The notes under the pieces: generated by a model
Seen by the model: only the letters and a program-made list of their open reading frames with translations
Told to the model about the DNA's origin: nothing
Databases searched by the model: none
Position numbers and translations under genes: made by a program
Shown: piece by piece, positions 10,260-21,570 of the stretch
Layout of the letters: each line of letters begins with the position of its first letter
Numbering within the stretch: the first letter of the stretch is position 1
Assembly: GCA_954871525.1 (NCBI GenBank)
Contig: OX940864.1
Coordinates: forward strand, 19,896,001-19,960,000
Source of the DNA: Parietaria judaica
Taxonomy: Eukaryota > Streptophyta > Magnoliopsida > Rosales > Urticaceae
DNA length: 64,000 nucleotides
Direction: 5' to 3'

Positions 10260-12350
10260 GGATTACCGGTAGAACCCGGTCCACAGTTCAACCCAAGGCC
10301 CGACCATGTAGTCGCGTGCGCGGTCAAAGGTGGAGTCAAAGGTGTTGACTAGAGATCGTTCGAGCTGGAAGCTTCCCCGTCGTCTTCGGCGAGCCTCCGT
10401 GCTGCTTCTGGCAACCGTTGATGATTTTCCGTCCCCGGCGATGTATGTATTGACTGCGGGGAATCCCTGCCAAAAAAAAAGAGAAAATGATGTTGCACCC
10501 CCGCCATTGGATTCCAGCCGACGAAAGCTGCCTACGTATCTCAAAGAGAATCAGGTTATCACGTAGTTCAGGGTTAGTGTATGGATGAATGACGATGTGG
10601 CTTGTATCATCATTAGAGTCGTTAGAGGCAGTGCGGGGGTGACCGTCGCGGATGGCGAGGGTATTAGTGGCTGTGCCGACTAGCCTCGGTGAGTAAGTCG
10701 CCCAGTGTGGATACCGAAACTAAGTGTCGGGACCGAGAATTAGCAGATGACGACGCCCAAGGCGGGAGAGGGAGATTCTCGAAGTCTAGAAAGAGAATGA
10801 CTCAGAGGCTAGAGAGCCGCTTTGGTCGAATTATCTGGCTCTAGATGGAGAAGGGAGATTCAAATTCCTCTATGGTGGGGAAAAATCAGGGTCCCCGTGC
10901 GAGATCGTGTCTATCCGTTCTCCTAAATGAGGAGGTGGAGCTAGGGGTGAAACCGGGTCGGGTACCCGGTTTTTTTGAGGTACCTGGTACCCGGATCCGA
11001 AAACTGGGTATCTAAAAATTGATACCCGGTACCCGAAAATCGGGTACCCAAAATCCAGGTACCCGAAATCCGGGTATCTAATTTTTGATACCCGGTACCC
11101 GGTTTTGAAATCGGATTTGGGTTTTCAACCGGATCCGGGTTTATACCCGCATCCGTTTATTTTTTTTAATTTTTTTAAAATATATTATTCAAAATAAACA
11201 TTGTCTCATAAATAAAAACATATATCCATTGTCTTAAAATTAAAATGCATAAAAATAAATAAAAAAAATAAAAACATTGTCTCGAGTTTTTTTTTTTCGT
11301 TTCCACCATCATTTTTTCGTTCTGCGCATCAAGCATCATCAACATCAATTGTAAACATATGATATGACAATAATAAAAAAAGTATTACAAGTCAAATAAA
11401 CATGAGATAAAAATAATTAAAGGAAAATAAAATAATTAAAAAAAATTGGGTATTAAACCGGGTACCTGATTAAAGGAAAATAAAATAATTAAAAAAAATT
11501 GGGTATTAAACCGGGTACCAGGTACCCGGTTTCTATGATTTTAATACCTGGTACCCGAACCCGGTTTTAAAACCGAGTATGGGTACCCGGATCCGGAATC
11601 CGGATCCGGATTCGGATTCGGGTTTTAAATCCGGATACGGATTCGGATTTGGGTTTTAAATCCAGATACATATTCGGATTTTTACCCGGTTTTCGGGTTT
11701 TATTTTCACCCCTAGATGGAGCATCTTGTCTATAGGAGAGAGAAATCCAAAACTCACTTGCTCCTGCGCGATGTGGGACAAAATTCGCCTCCTTATGGGA
11801 GGAAATTCGCCTAGGGCTGCTTGCGGGAGGTTTTGATGGCGTCCTACGGCTGGCGTGTGAATCGCCAACTGCTCTGTAGCTTCCGTAACGTCTGGGGGTG
11901 TTGTGCGGACTTGCGGATTAGATCCCGGGTGTTTCGTGAGGATCTTCGTGAGCTTGGTTGTCTTGTTGCTTGTAATCGCCAAGGGATGATGCTCCGTTGA
12001 TGTCGTCGGTGATGGTTAACTCTCCACCGAAGGGTTGTTCACGGGCAAGGGGTTTTCCGCTGCCGAGGGGCTTGTCAACAAAAGTAACGAGGAAGTCCCT
12101 AGGGTTGCCATTACCTCATATAAGGCTTCGCGAGGTCACCAGACGTTTCCCGACGGGTCTTAGTTGCCTTGCTCTTCGGCCGGCAAGTCTCCTAGGGCTT
12201 GGGCAGCCATGCTGGGTTGTCCGGCGTATCCTCTCGGATGTGGTCTTCGGTATTTTGCCTTGCCGTCCTGATTCCTGTGCGTCCGGGCCTCGCCAAAGTG
12301 GGTTTATAGGATTTGACTTTGCTAGTGGGCTTTGACTTTATCGTAAAGAA
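10260..12350 (-). mobile_element. LTR-retroelement-like sequence inside the second MULE (interrupted by hAT)
   Basis: The stretch is less AT-rich than the flanks. On the minus strand it contains TACGTAGGCAGC close to ACTACGTGATAACCTGATTC (10513-10567), a motif pair that recurs in the solo LTR at 40911-41633 (41406-41445). The last part (about 12290-12350, GTCAAAGCCCACTAGC on the minus strand) resembles the family's leader sequence only loosely. I could not define LTR ends. The short ORFs at 10263-10566 and 11656-12386 have no recognisable domain and are likely incidental. Confidence 0.4.
10942..11714. mobile_element. Non-autonomous hAT element, 773 bp
   Basis: It starts TAGGGGTGAAA and ends TTTCACCCCTA, inverted termini typical of plant hAT elements. 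Flanks GGTGGAGC (10934-10941) and GATGGAGC (11715-11722) form an 8-bp target duplication with one mismatch. The interior is filled with repeats of GGTACCCGG and GGATCCGG around an AT core. A 51-bp direct duplication (TAAAGGAAAATAAAATAATT...) lies near 11417-11520. No transposase is coded. Confidence 0.85.
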
Positions 12351-12847
12351 CCCAATTTTATATAATCCAAAAAATGCATATAACAATATATATTTATATT
12401 ATAAGTTATTTATTAGTTTATATACATTACATAATATCTATTATATGTAGTATCCACCATATAGTTACAATTTATTAGTTTATTGGTTTACATCATTAGT
12501 TAGAGTTTATTAGTTATTCACATAATCACATTATAGAATTAGTATATAACGTTTTATTAAAAATAATAAACTAAAAATAAATAATATAAGAAATCATAGA
12601 AAATAAAATAGAATAAAAAATTTAAATTTTAAAACAATGACGTGGCATGCCACGTAGTTGTCCACGTGGCGGTCAACAGTGCCACAACATCGTTTGACTA
12701 ACGGTGTTAAAATTAAGTAGATGGAAATTTGTGTTGAAGACGATTAACGAGCTTTAGATACTATTGCCAACATCAAATCGCATTGACTATAAAATTGATA
12801 CAAACACAATAAGTTGGCTACTTTTGCCAATAATACCCCTAAAATTA

Positions 12848-13469
12848 ACCCGACAGGTCTAAAAGGAATAATTAAAAATATTCGGCTGCAAATTAAATTT
12901 GTTGAATAACGATGTGACGGTGAGTTACAATATTTTAGATTCAAATGTCTTGTTAATTACTTCGTAAGTACTAAAGATGGATCATATTATTTATATACTA
13001 TGTTATATTAAACAGTTGGCACTTTACGATCAAGACAACCAGTCATGAATATTTTCACTTAATCAATATATGTACATATAGTTGTGATTGATTTATCAAT
13101 TAATATTATACTGTGATTATATTTATATATGTTTGTTGGGAATGGAATATTTGCTTAGGCAAATATAATCTAATTTATGACTAATGAAAATGGACACGTT
13201 TTGTGAAGTGTTGGAAAAGGTATAAAATGGAATTACGTTTATAATGAAGCAACATGTATGTCCCAACTAATAATAACAGTCGTTAGCATGTAATGTCGTG
13301 GAAATATATGATATTTTCTTGTTGCATGCTCAACGTAAACCACAAAATTATAAATACAATATTAAAAAAATTACTATATAAATATTGGAAGGATAAAGAA
13401 AATGTAATAATATGAAAAAAGCGGTAACAAAATTAATAAATAATTTTAAATCGGATACAAAAGATGTTG
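12848..13469. other. AT-rich spacer, no gene seen
   Basis: Between the second MULE and the retroelement debris the sequence is AT-rich with short low-complexity runs. I see no open frame with a domain, no RNA gene and no clear repeat edge. Confidence 0.6.
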
Positions 13470-16400
13470 GAGACGATGTAGCGAGTCAAGGCAAGTATAC
13501 CAGAAAATGAGATTGCCCAAATTACCAAATACACATGAAATAAAAGACAAATGAGCACACGATATTTGGTAACGCAGCCCGCGAAACCTAGGAGGGGCGA
13601 CCTACTCAATGGGGCACTGACTCATACACTTAAATATACTGGAAAACATTTTAAAATATTGCACAGTTTTACAGGATACGTAGTTGAGTTTTTCAAGGGA
13701 ACAAACTCCTCCCTCAAGACCAGACACAACTAGTGATCTAACTCTAGGGAAAAAGTAGTGCTCCTCTTTGGAAATGACCTTGGATGCTTCAACTGTCGAA
13801 CAACCAATCATCACTCCTCTAATGAGATCGAAGACCCACCAGCTTCCTTTGAGCAGATTTTTACATTTTTTCGTGTTGATTGTTAACCACAACTAACAAA
13901 AATTATATAGCCGATCAAATTGGCAACCAAATATGTTTTAAGTTGTGCGCTCAACAATCTTGAGTGATTGAAATAATGATTGACAGTCTTCAATCACAAA
14001 TATTAAGGACGATGAGGTTGTAATCTACTCTTTGATGATGCAAATTCATGGAGATCGTGGTAATAACTTCGCTGAAGATGTTGGACATTAACTCCGTCGC
14101 CGCTTTGACAATTGTTTCGACGATTCCTCCAACAGCCTTATTTAGTTTGAATCTGGCAATCAAATATCCACTAATAAATCTCGTTAATGATTCACACCAG
14201 CTTCACATCTTTACTTGATTCCTAAAATCACTTCTTGATGATTGATAGAGCCACTGATTTTGTGTGTTCCGAAAAATCTTCTCAACATATTTGTACATAT
14301 ATAATAAAACCGAACACAAACAGCTGATTGGATTAATATGCAGTGTTTTTACATAATTTTCTTAATATTATAGAATAATGTTGGGGGCGTTTTGTACACT
14401 CAACAATCACAAGGATTGATCCTTTTTTTTTTTTTAAGAAAAGGGATCGGTTTCTTCCGTTTATTAGCTAAGAACACTTGAAGAAATGATGATGATAAGT
14501 ATTGTGTGTGTTTTCATCTTGATTCTCATTGATTACAAATATTCCTCTCTAAAATCTGCCTCATTCTCCCTCTCTCAGAATCCTCTTTTATAGGCTAACT
14601 CTCCCACTTTTCTCGGAGTCCCATCAGCTCATTCCCCATGTGTCTGGCAAAAGTTTGGCGCATCCCATTTCGCGTGTTTCGAGTCTGCTGGGTTATTTCC
14701 GAGGTGGTAGCATTAAATGCCCATCCTATCGAAGCCTCAAGCATTAAATGCTTGTCTCATCAGTCGTTGTCGATACAGTCAGTACTTCTTGTCTCGTCAG
14801 AGTCTTGTTCACTCTCCTCGTCGGGTCTTGGTGTCGTCGATCCTGGTGTCGTCGACTCTGGGCGTCGCCTGAAATCGGGTATCAACGATGTTGATAAGGT
14901 TGTCTAGACAAGATTGTCTACACAATAATTTTAAAGCACACAGAAACCAAATATGTGTAAAAGAAGGAACACGTGAACACGCGATATTTGGTAATGCAGT
15001 TCGCGAACCCCTCGTGGGAACATACTCTGCGGGGCACTGACCCAGAAGCTTTATTCCACTGGAAAACATTTACACAATGTTACACGGTCATACATGATAC
15101 TTAAATGAGTTTCACAAGGGAATAGATAAACTCCCCCTCAAGACCAGACGCAGCTGGTGATCCGACTCCAGGCAAACAGCTTGCTTCTCTTCAGAAAAGT
15201 CTTGTGATGTCTTCAACTGTCTCCAGCCAATCGTCACTTCTCTTAAGCAAGATCTCAAGACTCTCCAGTTCTGATTTAAGCAAATCGATGAATTTCGTTC
15301 AGAGTGCTCGATGTTCCAGCCACATCTAGCAAAGGCTTTATACGACGGTCTTCTTGGCATCCAAATAAGGCAATCAGGGCACCACAATCAGCGGGATTAA
15401 TGTCGCCAACGGTAACTGTTGGGGGGTATTTTTATTAAGTGTATTAATAAAAAAATATTATCTAATTAATCATTTCTTTATTAATTAAAATCAATTCTAA
15501 ACCCAAAAATCCCTCCGGAAGCCTGTTTTCGCAAAACAAAGTGTCTCGGTGTCCTAAAAATATGAAAACACCCAAAAATGACATAAAATTTGTGAAAAAC
15601 GGACGCGGGACGAGCTCGGGAGCGAAAAAACACTTCGGAAGCACTTTGGTGGACCCCACACACACAACAGCCCATCAGGAGCCGCCACGTGGCGGGGAAA
15701 TGACCAAAACCTGCCCTCCATTCGCCCCACTCGCTGCCTGCCACCTCAGCAAGCCACTTGCAGCCTTAAATTGCCCCTGGACACGTGTCAGCCAAGGAGA
15801 AGAAGGTGCTCCTTCCTTGCACACTGCGGATGTTTGCCGCGCGTGCGGGCGCGTCGCCGCCCTAATGGACGATCCGATGGCGGCGATGGCTTCCTCTCAC
15901 TCTGAGGATCAAAATGCATATAAAATTTGCACCCAGGGGCTTCCCGAAACAATATTTATTTGCTTCTGAACCCCTGCCTCCTATTATAAATAGGATCCTG
16001 ATTCACAACTTCAAACACAACTCAAAACCGACTCGAAACCTCTCGAGCTTCTCTCTAGTCACTCTAAACTCGCACCCCCCCCCCCTGTTTCCCTTGACCT
16101 CGGGTATTCTGTTCTCAGGTCGAAGAAGATGAAGATAGCGGAAGCCCTGGGGAAATTCCTACACGGTTTACGACCCTCCTGATAGGTCCTGTTCCTCGTT
16201 GTGCTCGGTCTATCTCACTGTCCATTACGCGGCAGTGCAGATAGCCCAGGGACACGGGTCTGGACCCACAATTCAGGTCGCAGGGGAAAACCTGAGGGAA
16301 TTTCTCTAAGATCCCTACCACCAAGGAATCACCCAGAGGGGAATCCCTGGAGGATATTCTGGGATGATTGACGACCCCGCCTGTCCAAATTATAGCTCTA

Positions 16401-17230
16401 TGCGGAACCTGTTTTGTCTCCTAGTCTATATCTTTCATAGATACAGCGACTCTGCGGACAATTCGTAGGACCCGGGCTAGGATTTACAGGCCGAGGGGCA
16501 AATCTCCCAGGGTCCGCTGCCTGGTCAAACACACTCTCCCTTTCGTGGGAACCCGATCTGCGAGGAACCCGAACCCGAACACGTCAGCCTAACTGGGCAA
16601 TCCCAGACAACAAAATATGTTATCCAAGCAGTCAAAGCCCAACGAAAGTCAACAAAAGCCCGTCACGTCAACGAAACGACATTGGGCCATGCCCAAAATC
16701 AACAACTTGGGCTCAATAGTGTTTGATCCAAAAAACGGCATCAACGGTAACATCAATCAAATCAATTCAGACTCAATCAGATGAGGATATCGAATCGAGC
16801 TGGCTGATCGTGGTGATAACTCCACGAAGATCTTTGACTCCAGCAGCATATCTCTTCAATAAATGCGCAGACCTTCAGCAACTTGTTGAACCAACCGATG
16901 TCTGAACAACCTGTTAATACAACACATAATGACAAAAACAAAAAGAACAAACAGTGTTCTTACATCGTCGACTCTGGGCATCATCGACTCTAGGCGTCGT
17001 CGACTTCGGGCATCGTCGACTTCGGGATATGCCGACTCCGTCGAAAGGAGGACTTCTCTGTGTGGAGTGGGGTCCGGCCGGATCCAACCTCAACAGTACC
17101 TACCCTCATGGTCTGGTCCTAAAAGGTGAGGTATGGCCTAAAGCTACCTAACTCATCTCATCAAAGTCAAGCACACTTGCTTGCTTTATGGTATATGGAC
17201 AACACTTAAATATTTATGCCGTAATAAAAG
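13470..17230 (-). mobile_element. Degraded LTR-retroelement sequences, two related blocks, with a nested solo LTR
   Basis: Block A (about 13540-13900) and block B (about 14965-15416, resumed at 16752) share ordered segments: CGATATTTGGTAA-GCAG, GGGGCACTGAC, CTGGAAAACATTT, CCTCAAGACCAGAC and CTTCAACTGTC. On the minus strand 14470-14620 reads like an LTR promoter, with CCTATAAAAGAGG followed by an AG-rich leader. Imperfect GTCGTCGACTCTGGGCGTC repeats occur at 14825-14870 and 16960-17050. No gag or pol motif was found, so family and edges are unresolved. The solo LTR at 15417-16746 inserted into block B, because the sequence continues on both sides of its target duplication. Confidence 0.5.
15417..16746 (+). 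mobile_element. Solo LTR, 1330 bp (family shared with 40911-41633)
   Basis: It begins TGTTGGGGGGTATTTT and ends CGGCATCAACG, and is flanked by the perfect 5-bp duplication GTAAC (15412-15416 and 16747-16751). The second family member ends CGGCATTAACA, so the final CG here is probably a mutated CA. Near the 3' end both share ATTGGGCC, CAAAATCAA, ACTTGGGC and TAGTGTT in order. With no internal region or partner LTR, this is a solo LTR left by recombination. The 142-codon ORF at 15541-15969 lies wholly inside and has no domain. Confidence 0.85.
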
Positions 17231-18690
17231 GATTGCCAAATCCGACCTCAACAAATAATAATCAATGTATTATCATAGTGTCTTATTCTTCTTCTTAAGA
17301 CTCATCCCACCGACAGTTGTTTGGACCCGCTCAACTGGATATACAGTTTTGTCATTTTGTGCATTGAGGATTTGAAGAAATCACTAATTCATGGAAAAAA
17401 AGAATGATTATTTATTTATTGCTAGTTTTACACGTGGTTTATATAAAAGTGGAAATGCACAAAATTGACTGCCGTATAGTATGGAAGCGTTGTAAATTAA
17501 TAAATTATAATGTGCACAACACACGGTTATAATTGTTAATAGTGTATAATTATAATATTATTTTGTTAGAATCCAATACTAATCTAATACAGCTAATATA
17601 ATCTCAGTTGCTTTCCTTGTCTGTAACGCGCTATTCTCAGCTCAACAGTTCTCCACTCACGTTTGTGCGTCTCTTTTTTCCAACAAACAAATATGTATAT
17701 TTTATTGAGTCTCAATTCGGATAACTAAAGTTGATAAAGTAATTTCTTATTTAGTTGAATTGCTAAGAATCTCTCATCAACTTTGAAATTTACACTTTTT
17801 GACATTGTTGCTCTCACGTCTCTACTCTCTAATACATTCATGATTTTGCTCCGTATCTATTTATTGTCAAATGTGAATTGTGTATAACTTAATATTTTTA
17901 TTTTTTAACCTTTTTAAGTTACAAGAGATATCATTGCGAAAAAATTTAAAATAAAATGATAGTAACAAATTTCTAACATTACCGTCCAAAGATCTCATTG
18001 AGAATTGAGATAATAAAAATAGAAACATTCAAGTCAATTAGAGAAGAGAATATACAAGTTTTGTGTGTGCTCCAAATAAAATAAAAGTGTGCGATTATAC
18101 AATTTCGTTCGAATATTGATCTATTTCGTTAAAGTTCCGTCACGTGTCAAATCCTCCCTTATTTGTCGTTTTATTTTTTGGTCACATGTACTTGATAAAA
18201 GTTAAGAAAAAAATACTACACCGTCTAGTTAAAAAAAAAAAAACTGTAATTTAACAAAATTTCTATTTACAAATTTTTATTTCATATAACTACTTTGCTT
18301 AGAAAAAAAATTTGAGTACTCATTTCTCTAGCTTAAATATTGTTACTTTAATTATTTCGATCTTACATGAACAAAGTGTAAAATATACCAAAACCGATAT
18401 TATGGCTTTACAATTTTACTGATTTGAAGACAGTAAATTATAACGCCTTAAACCAGATTTGAACAAATTAAACGGATGATTAGGAAGTAATAATATTAGT
18501 AGTCAAGTCAAATAATATCATCATCCAAAAAGGAGGAGTTCAAGTCACGAGTCGTAGACAGACACGCACCGCTGACGTGGACGACTCGGTCCACTCGGCT
18601 CCGACGTGGCAGAGAGAAAACGTAAAAAAGACTACCCACCGTCCCCGGTGGGTCCCACTCGCACCAATATTTATATTCTCGAATATCCGC
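17231..18690. other. AT-rich intergenic region and presumed pyrophosphatase promoter
   Basis: No gene is visible. Toward the right end there are ACGTG-type motifs (CACGTGTC near 18141; GACGTGG near 18575 and 18603) and a CCAATATTTATATT stretch near 18663-18676 that could act as a TATA region for the pyrophosphatase gene. These are consensus matches only. Confidence 0.45.
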
Positions 18691-19047
18691 ATTTAAAATA
18701 TTAAATATGCTCTTTAAAGAAGCCCCAGCCGCGAAGTCGAACCAAACGTACATCGCATTCATTCCCTTCCCTCCATTGCCAACCAGAGGTAAAAGCTTCC
18801 TTCTCTTTCAAGCTCTCTGGTTTTTCTCTCTTCAAGCTTCAGATCTGCGCATTCTAGCTCACGATATCTATCTCTGTGTGTGTATATATATGCATCAGCT
18901 TTTTGCTTTCCGTGTCCATGTTCTTGCTGTTCTTGAAACCTAGCTGAAACTGATTTTGAGGTTTTTTTTTTTTTTTTTTTCTTGGGAAATGGATGATGAT
19001 CAGCTCGATCGTGAGGAAGAGCTTCAGGAAGTGTTCGAGTTTCAGCC

Positions 19048-20369
19048 ATGGCTCCTCCCATTGAGACTCCCACCAAGAGCCACGTCTCTCACCACGCCAA
19101 GCACGCACCGCTCAACGAGAGGATTCTCTCGTCCATGTCCAGGAGATCTGTCGCTGCTCACCCTTGGCACGATCTCGAGATAGGTCTGTTGCTTTTTTCA
19201 CGAACTGGATCGTCCATTTCTCTGTCTTCCTCTGAGGTTCTTTTGCGTTAATCTTCTCTTTTGATGTGATGCAGGACCTGAAGCTCCCAAGATCTTCAAC
19301 TGTGTAAGAACATCTGACATTTTTTAGCTTTTCATTGTGCGCTTTGCGTGTTTGATACACATTCCTATAGCTTTTTCTCCATTGTATTGAGAGTTTTGTC
19401 GGTGAATCTATGGGGGAAATGCAGGTCATTGAAATAGGAAAAGGAAGCAAAGTGAAGTATGAGCTTGACAAAAAGACTGGTTTGATCAAGGTAACTTGCG
19501 TCTCCTTGGCCAATCTTGTGTGTATTTACTCAATGCTGAACATGGATGATTGATCATGGAGCGTGTCTATGCAGGTTGATCGCATTCTTTACTCGTCGGT
19601 TGTGTACCCTCACAACTACGGATTTATCCCCCGTTCTCTCTGCGAGGATAACGACCCCATTGATGTGCTCATCATCATGCAGGTTGGTTTAGATGTCAGT
19701 TTTTAGTTTTTATCGATCGATTGACATGTTCTAATTGGCAAACACGTACAGGAGCCGGTTCTTCCTGGGTGTTTTCTTCGGGCCAAAGCCATTGGCCTCA
19801 TGCCTATGATTGATCAGGTACATATTTACACAGGAATATTTGTGTAAGATGTGCTATAGCCAAGGAGGTTGCTAACTTGTTACGATAAATACAGGGCGAG
19901 AAAGATGACAAGATCATCGCCGTGTGCGCTGACGATCCCGAGTACCGCCACTACAACGACATCAAGGAGCTGCCTCCGCACCGCTTGGCCGAGATCCGTC
20001 GCTTCTTCGAAGACTGTATCCTTTAACTTTATAATTTCAGCGCGTAGTAATAACCTGTTTTGCTGCTTGTTTCTGGTCTTTTATCGGTCACCAAGATAAT
20101 ATCCTTGACGGAACGAATAATAGACAAGAAGAACGAGAACAAGGAAGTTGCGGTGAATGACTTTCTGCCTGCCGCCAGTGCCTACGAAGCAATCCAGCAT
20201 TCAATGTGAGTCTTATCATATGAACAATTACATATTTTGTGCAAAAATGTGAATCAATAATGTCTTAAGTGCTAGTTTATATTTGGGTTAGAACTTAGAA
20301 TAGAATTTGGTTTGTTTGTTGTGAAGGGATCTGTACGCAGAATACATAGTGGAGAACCTGAGGAGGTAG
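19048..20369 (+). CDS. PPA: Soluble inorganic pyrophosphatase, 216 aa, eight coding exons
   Basis: It hydrolyses pyrophosphate to two phosphates, pulling biosynthetic reactions forward, probably in the cytosol (no presequence is seen). My exon model is 19048-19183, 19275-19303, 19425-19490, 19575-19682, 19752-19817, 19895-20015, 20124-20205 and 20327-20369: 651 bases, all introns GT-AG, phases consistent. The protein has the plant-type N-terminus with [20 protein letters not shown], then [14 protein letters not shown] and the metal-binding signature DNDPIDVL (about residue 115). [18 protein letters not shown] and FFEDYKKNE follow, and it ends [13 protein letters not shown]. Length matches the 210-216 aa plant family. 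The start ATG sits in GCCATGG. A 5'-leader intron is likely (donor AGAG|GTAAAAG near 18787, acceptor TTTCAG near 19046). If it is retained, an overlapping upstream ORF from 18989 would precede the main start. The closest relatives I recall are Arabidopsis PPa1-PPa5. Confidence 0.96.
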
Positions 20370-21570
20370 TTTGGTCCGAGGAAGAGACAACAAACACAGT
20401 GAAATTCACTTCTGCTCTGGTCTGGTCTGATCTGGTCTTGTCTTGTCTTGTCTATCATATATTGTAACGAAAGAAAATAGGAGAAACTACAAGTATGTTA
20501 TAGCTATTACATATTGAAAAAGAAGAAGAAGAATTAATGGTCTGTGTTTATTATGTAGGGCATTTTTTGATTCTTGTGAAAAGTGGGCTGGGATTCTCAT
20601 GTACTGTTATACAGCAATACTGTTTTCTGTTAATTTTTACTAGTAGATTGTTTTGTTGTTGATGATGATGAAGAAATATATATATATATATATATATATA
20701 TGGCTTGTTCTTTCATTTTGGCAAAATTTTGACCTTAAAGAGAGGATATGCGACAGCTCAAACTATTATCTTTGGATACCAAACACTCGTTTTTGCAATC
20801 AATGATTGTGTTCAATGCATACTAATTATAAATTAAGCATCACTATCCTCAAGCTCATTTCTGTTTAATGCATAACTACATTGAAAAAGTAGTTTGAGAC
20901 ATTGAAAAAGTCTTGTTTGAAACCTAATGCAAATTTTGGACCATACTAGAAGAGAATTAGAGACTAGATGACCACTAGTTAATGTCGTGATGATGAGCAT
21001 CCTTGTAGCATAGATGCGTTGCGTTATGTGAAAGAAAATTCTTTGAATAGCATTTTTTTTCTTTTTCTTTTTAGTAGATATTAAAAGCTCTATCGTTAAA
21101 AAATTGAGAAATCCTAAAATATCACTTATTATACCTCCTCATTGTCACCGAAATTATACCATACCTTATAAATTTATGTATCAAAATGCCTTGATACTAT
21201 AATTTTTTATGCCCCAATATTTACAAAAAATAAAAATAAAAAAAATCTACTTGTCGCTCCCGCGATATTCTCTTTTGGTATTGTCTTTACTTTTTCTGCT
21301 CCTTGGGTCAATGAATTTCTTAACTTATAATTTCCACGTAAAAAGAGTAATTTATGTATATATAATATATATTCTAGGAAAATTTACTATATCTTCAATT
21401 TTCACTTTTAGCAAAAATATACCTTCAAGTTTCAAAAACAAAATTGAGGGTATATTTTTGCTAAAAAAAGAAAGTTGAGAGTATAATAAACCAAATTCTC
21501 ATATACTTTAGAAGAAAAAAAAATCATAAAGAGAATATTTTGATAGATATCAAAAGGTGAAGAAGCACGA
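20370..21570. other. 3' region of the pyrophosphatase gene and AT-rich spacer
   Basis: It includes a TCTGGTCTTGTC-type short repeat just after the stop, a probable 3' untranslated region to about 20560, and an (AT)n microsatellite at about 20677-20701. The rest is AT-rich sequence without a supported gene. Confidence 0.6.

Larger units (their letters stand above)
9249..12839. mobile_element. Second Mutator-like element with about 300-bp terminal inverted repeats
   Basis: The left end (GGGTATTGCTGGCAAAAGTA, 9249 onward) matches the complement of the right end (GGGGTATTATTGGCAAAAGT, ending 12839), and the match continues for roughly 300 bases on each side, including ACGTGGC-GCCACGT palindromes. 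The flanks TAAAATTA at 9241-9248 and 12840-12847 are identical, and a ninth base differs (T/C), fitting a MULE target duplication. No transposase is visible. The interior is occupied by a nested inverted repeat, an LTR-like stretch and a complete hAT element. Confidence 0.75.

Noticed and set aside
14379..15416. A second complete LTR starting TGTTGGGGGCG
   Set aside because: I could not find a matching end or a target duplication. The similarity to the solo LTR is limited to the first few bases.
15541..15969. 142-codon ORF
   Set aside because: It lies wholly within the solo LTR at 15417-16746 and has no recognisable domain.
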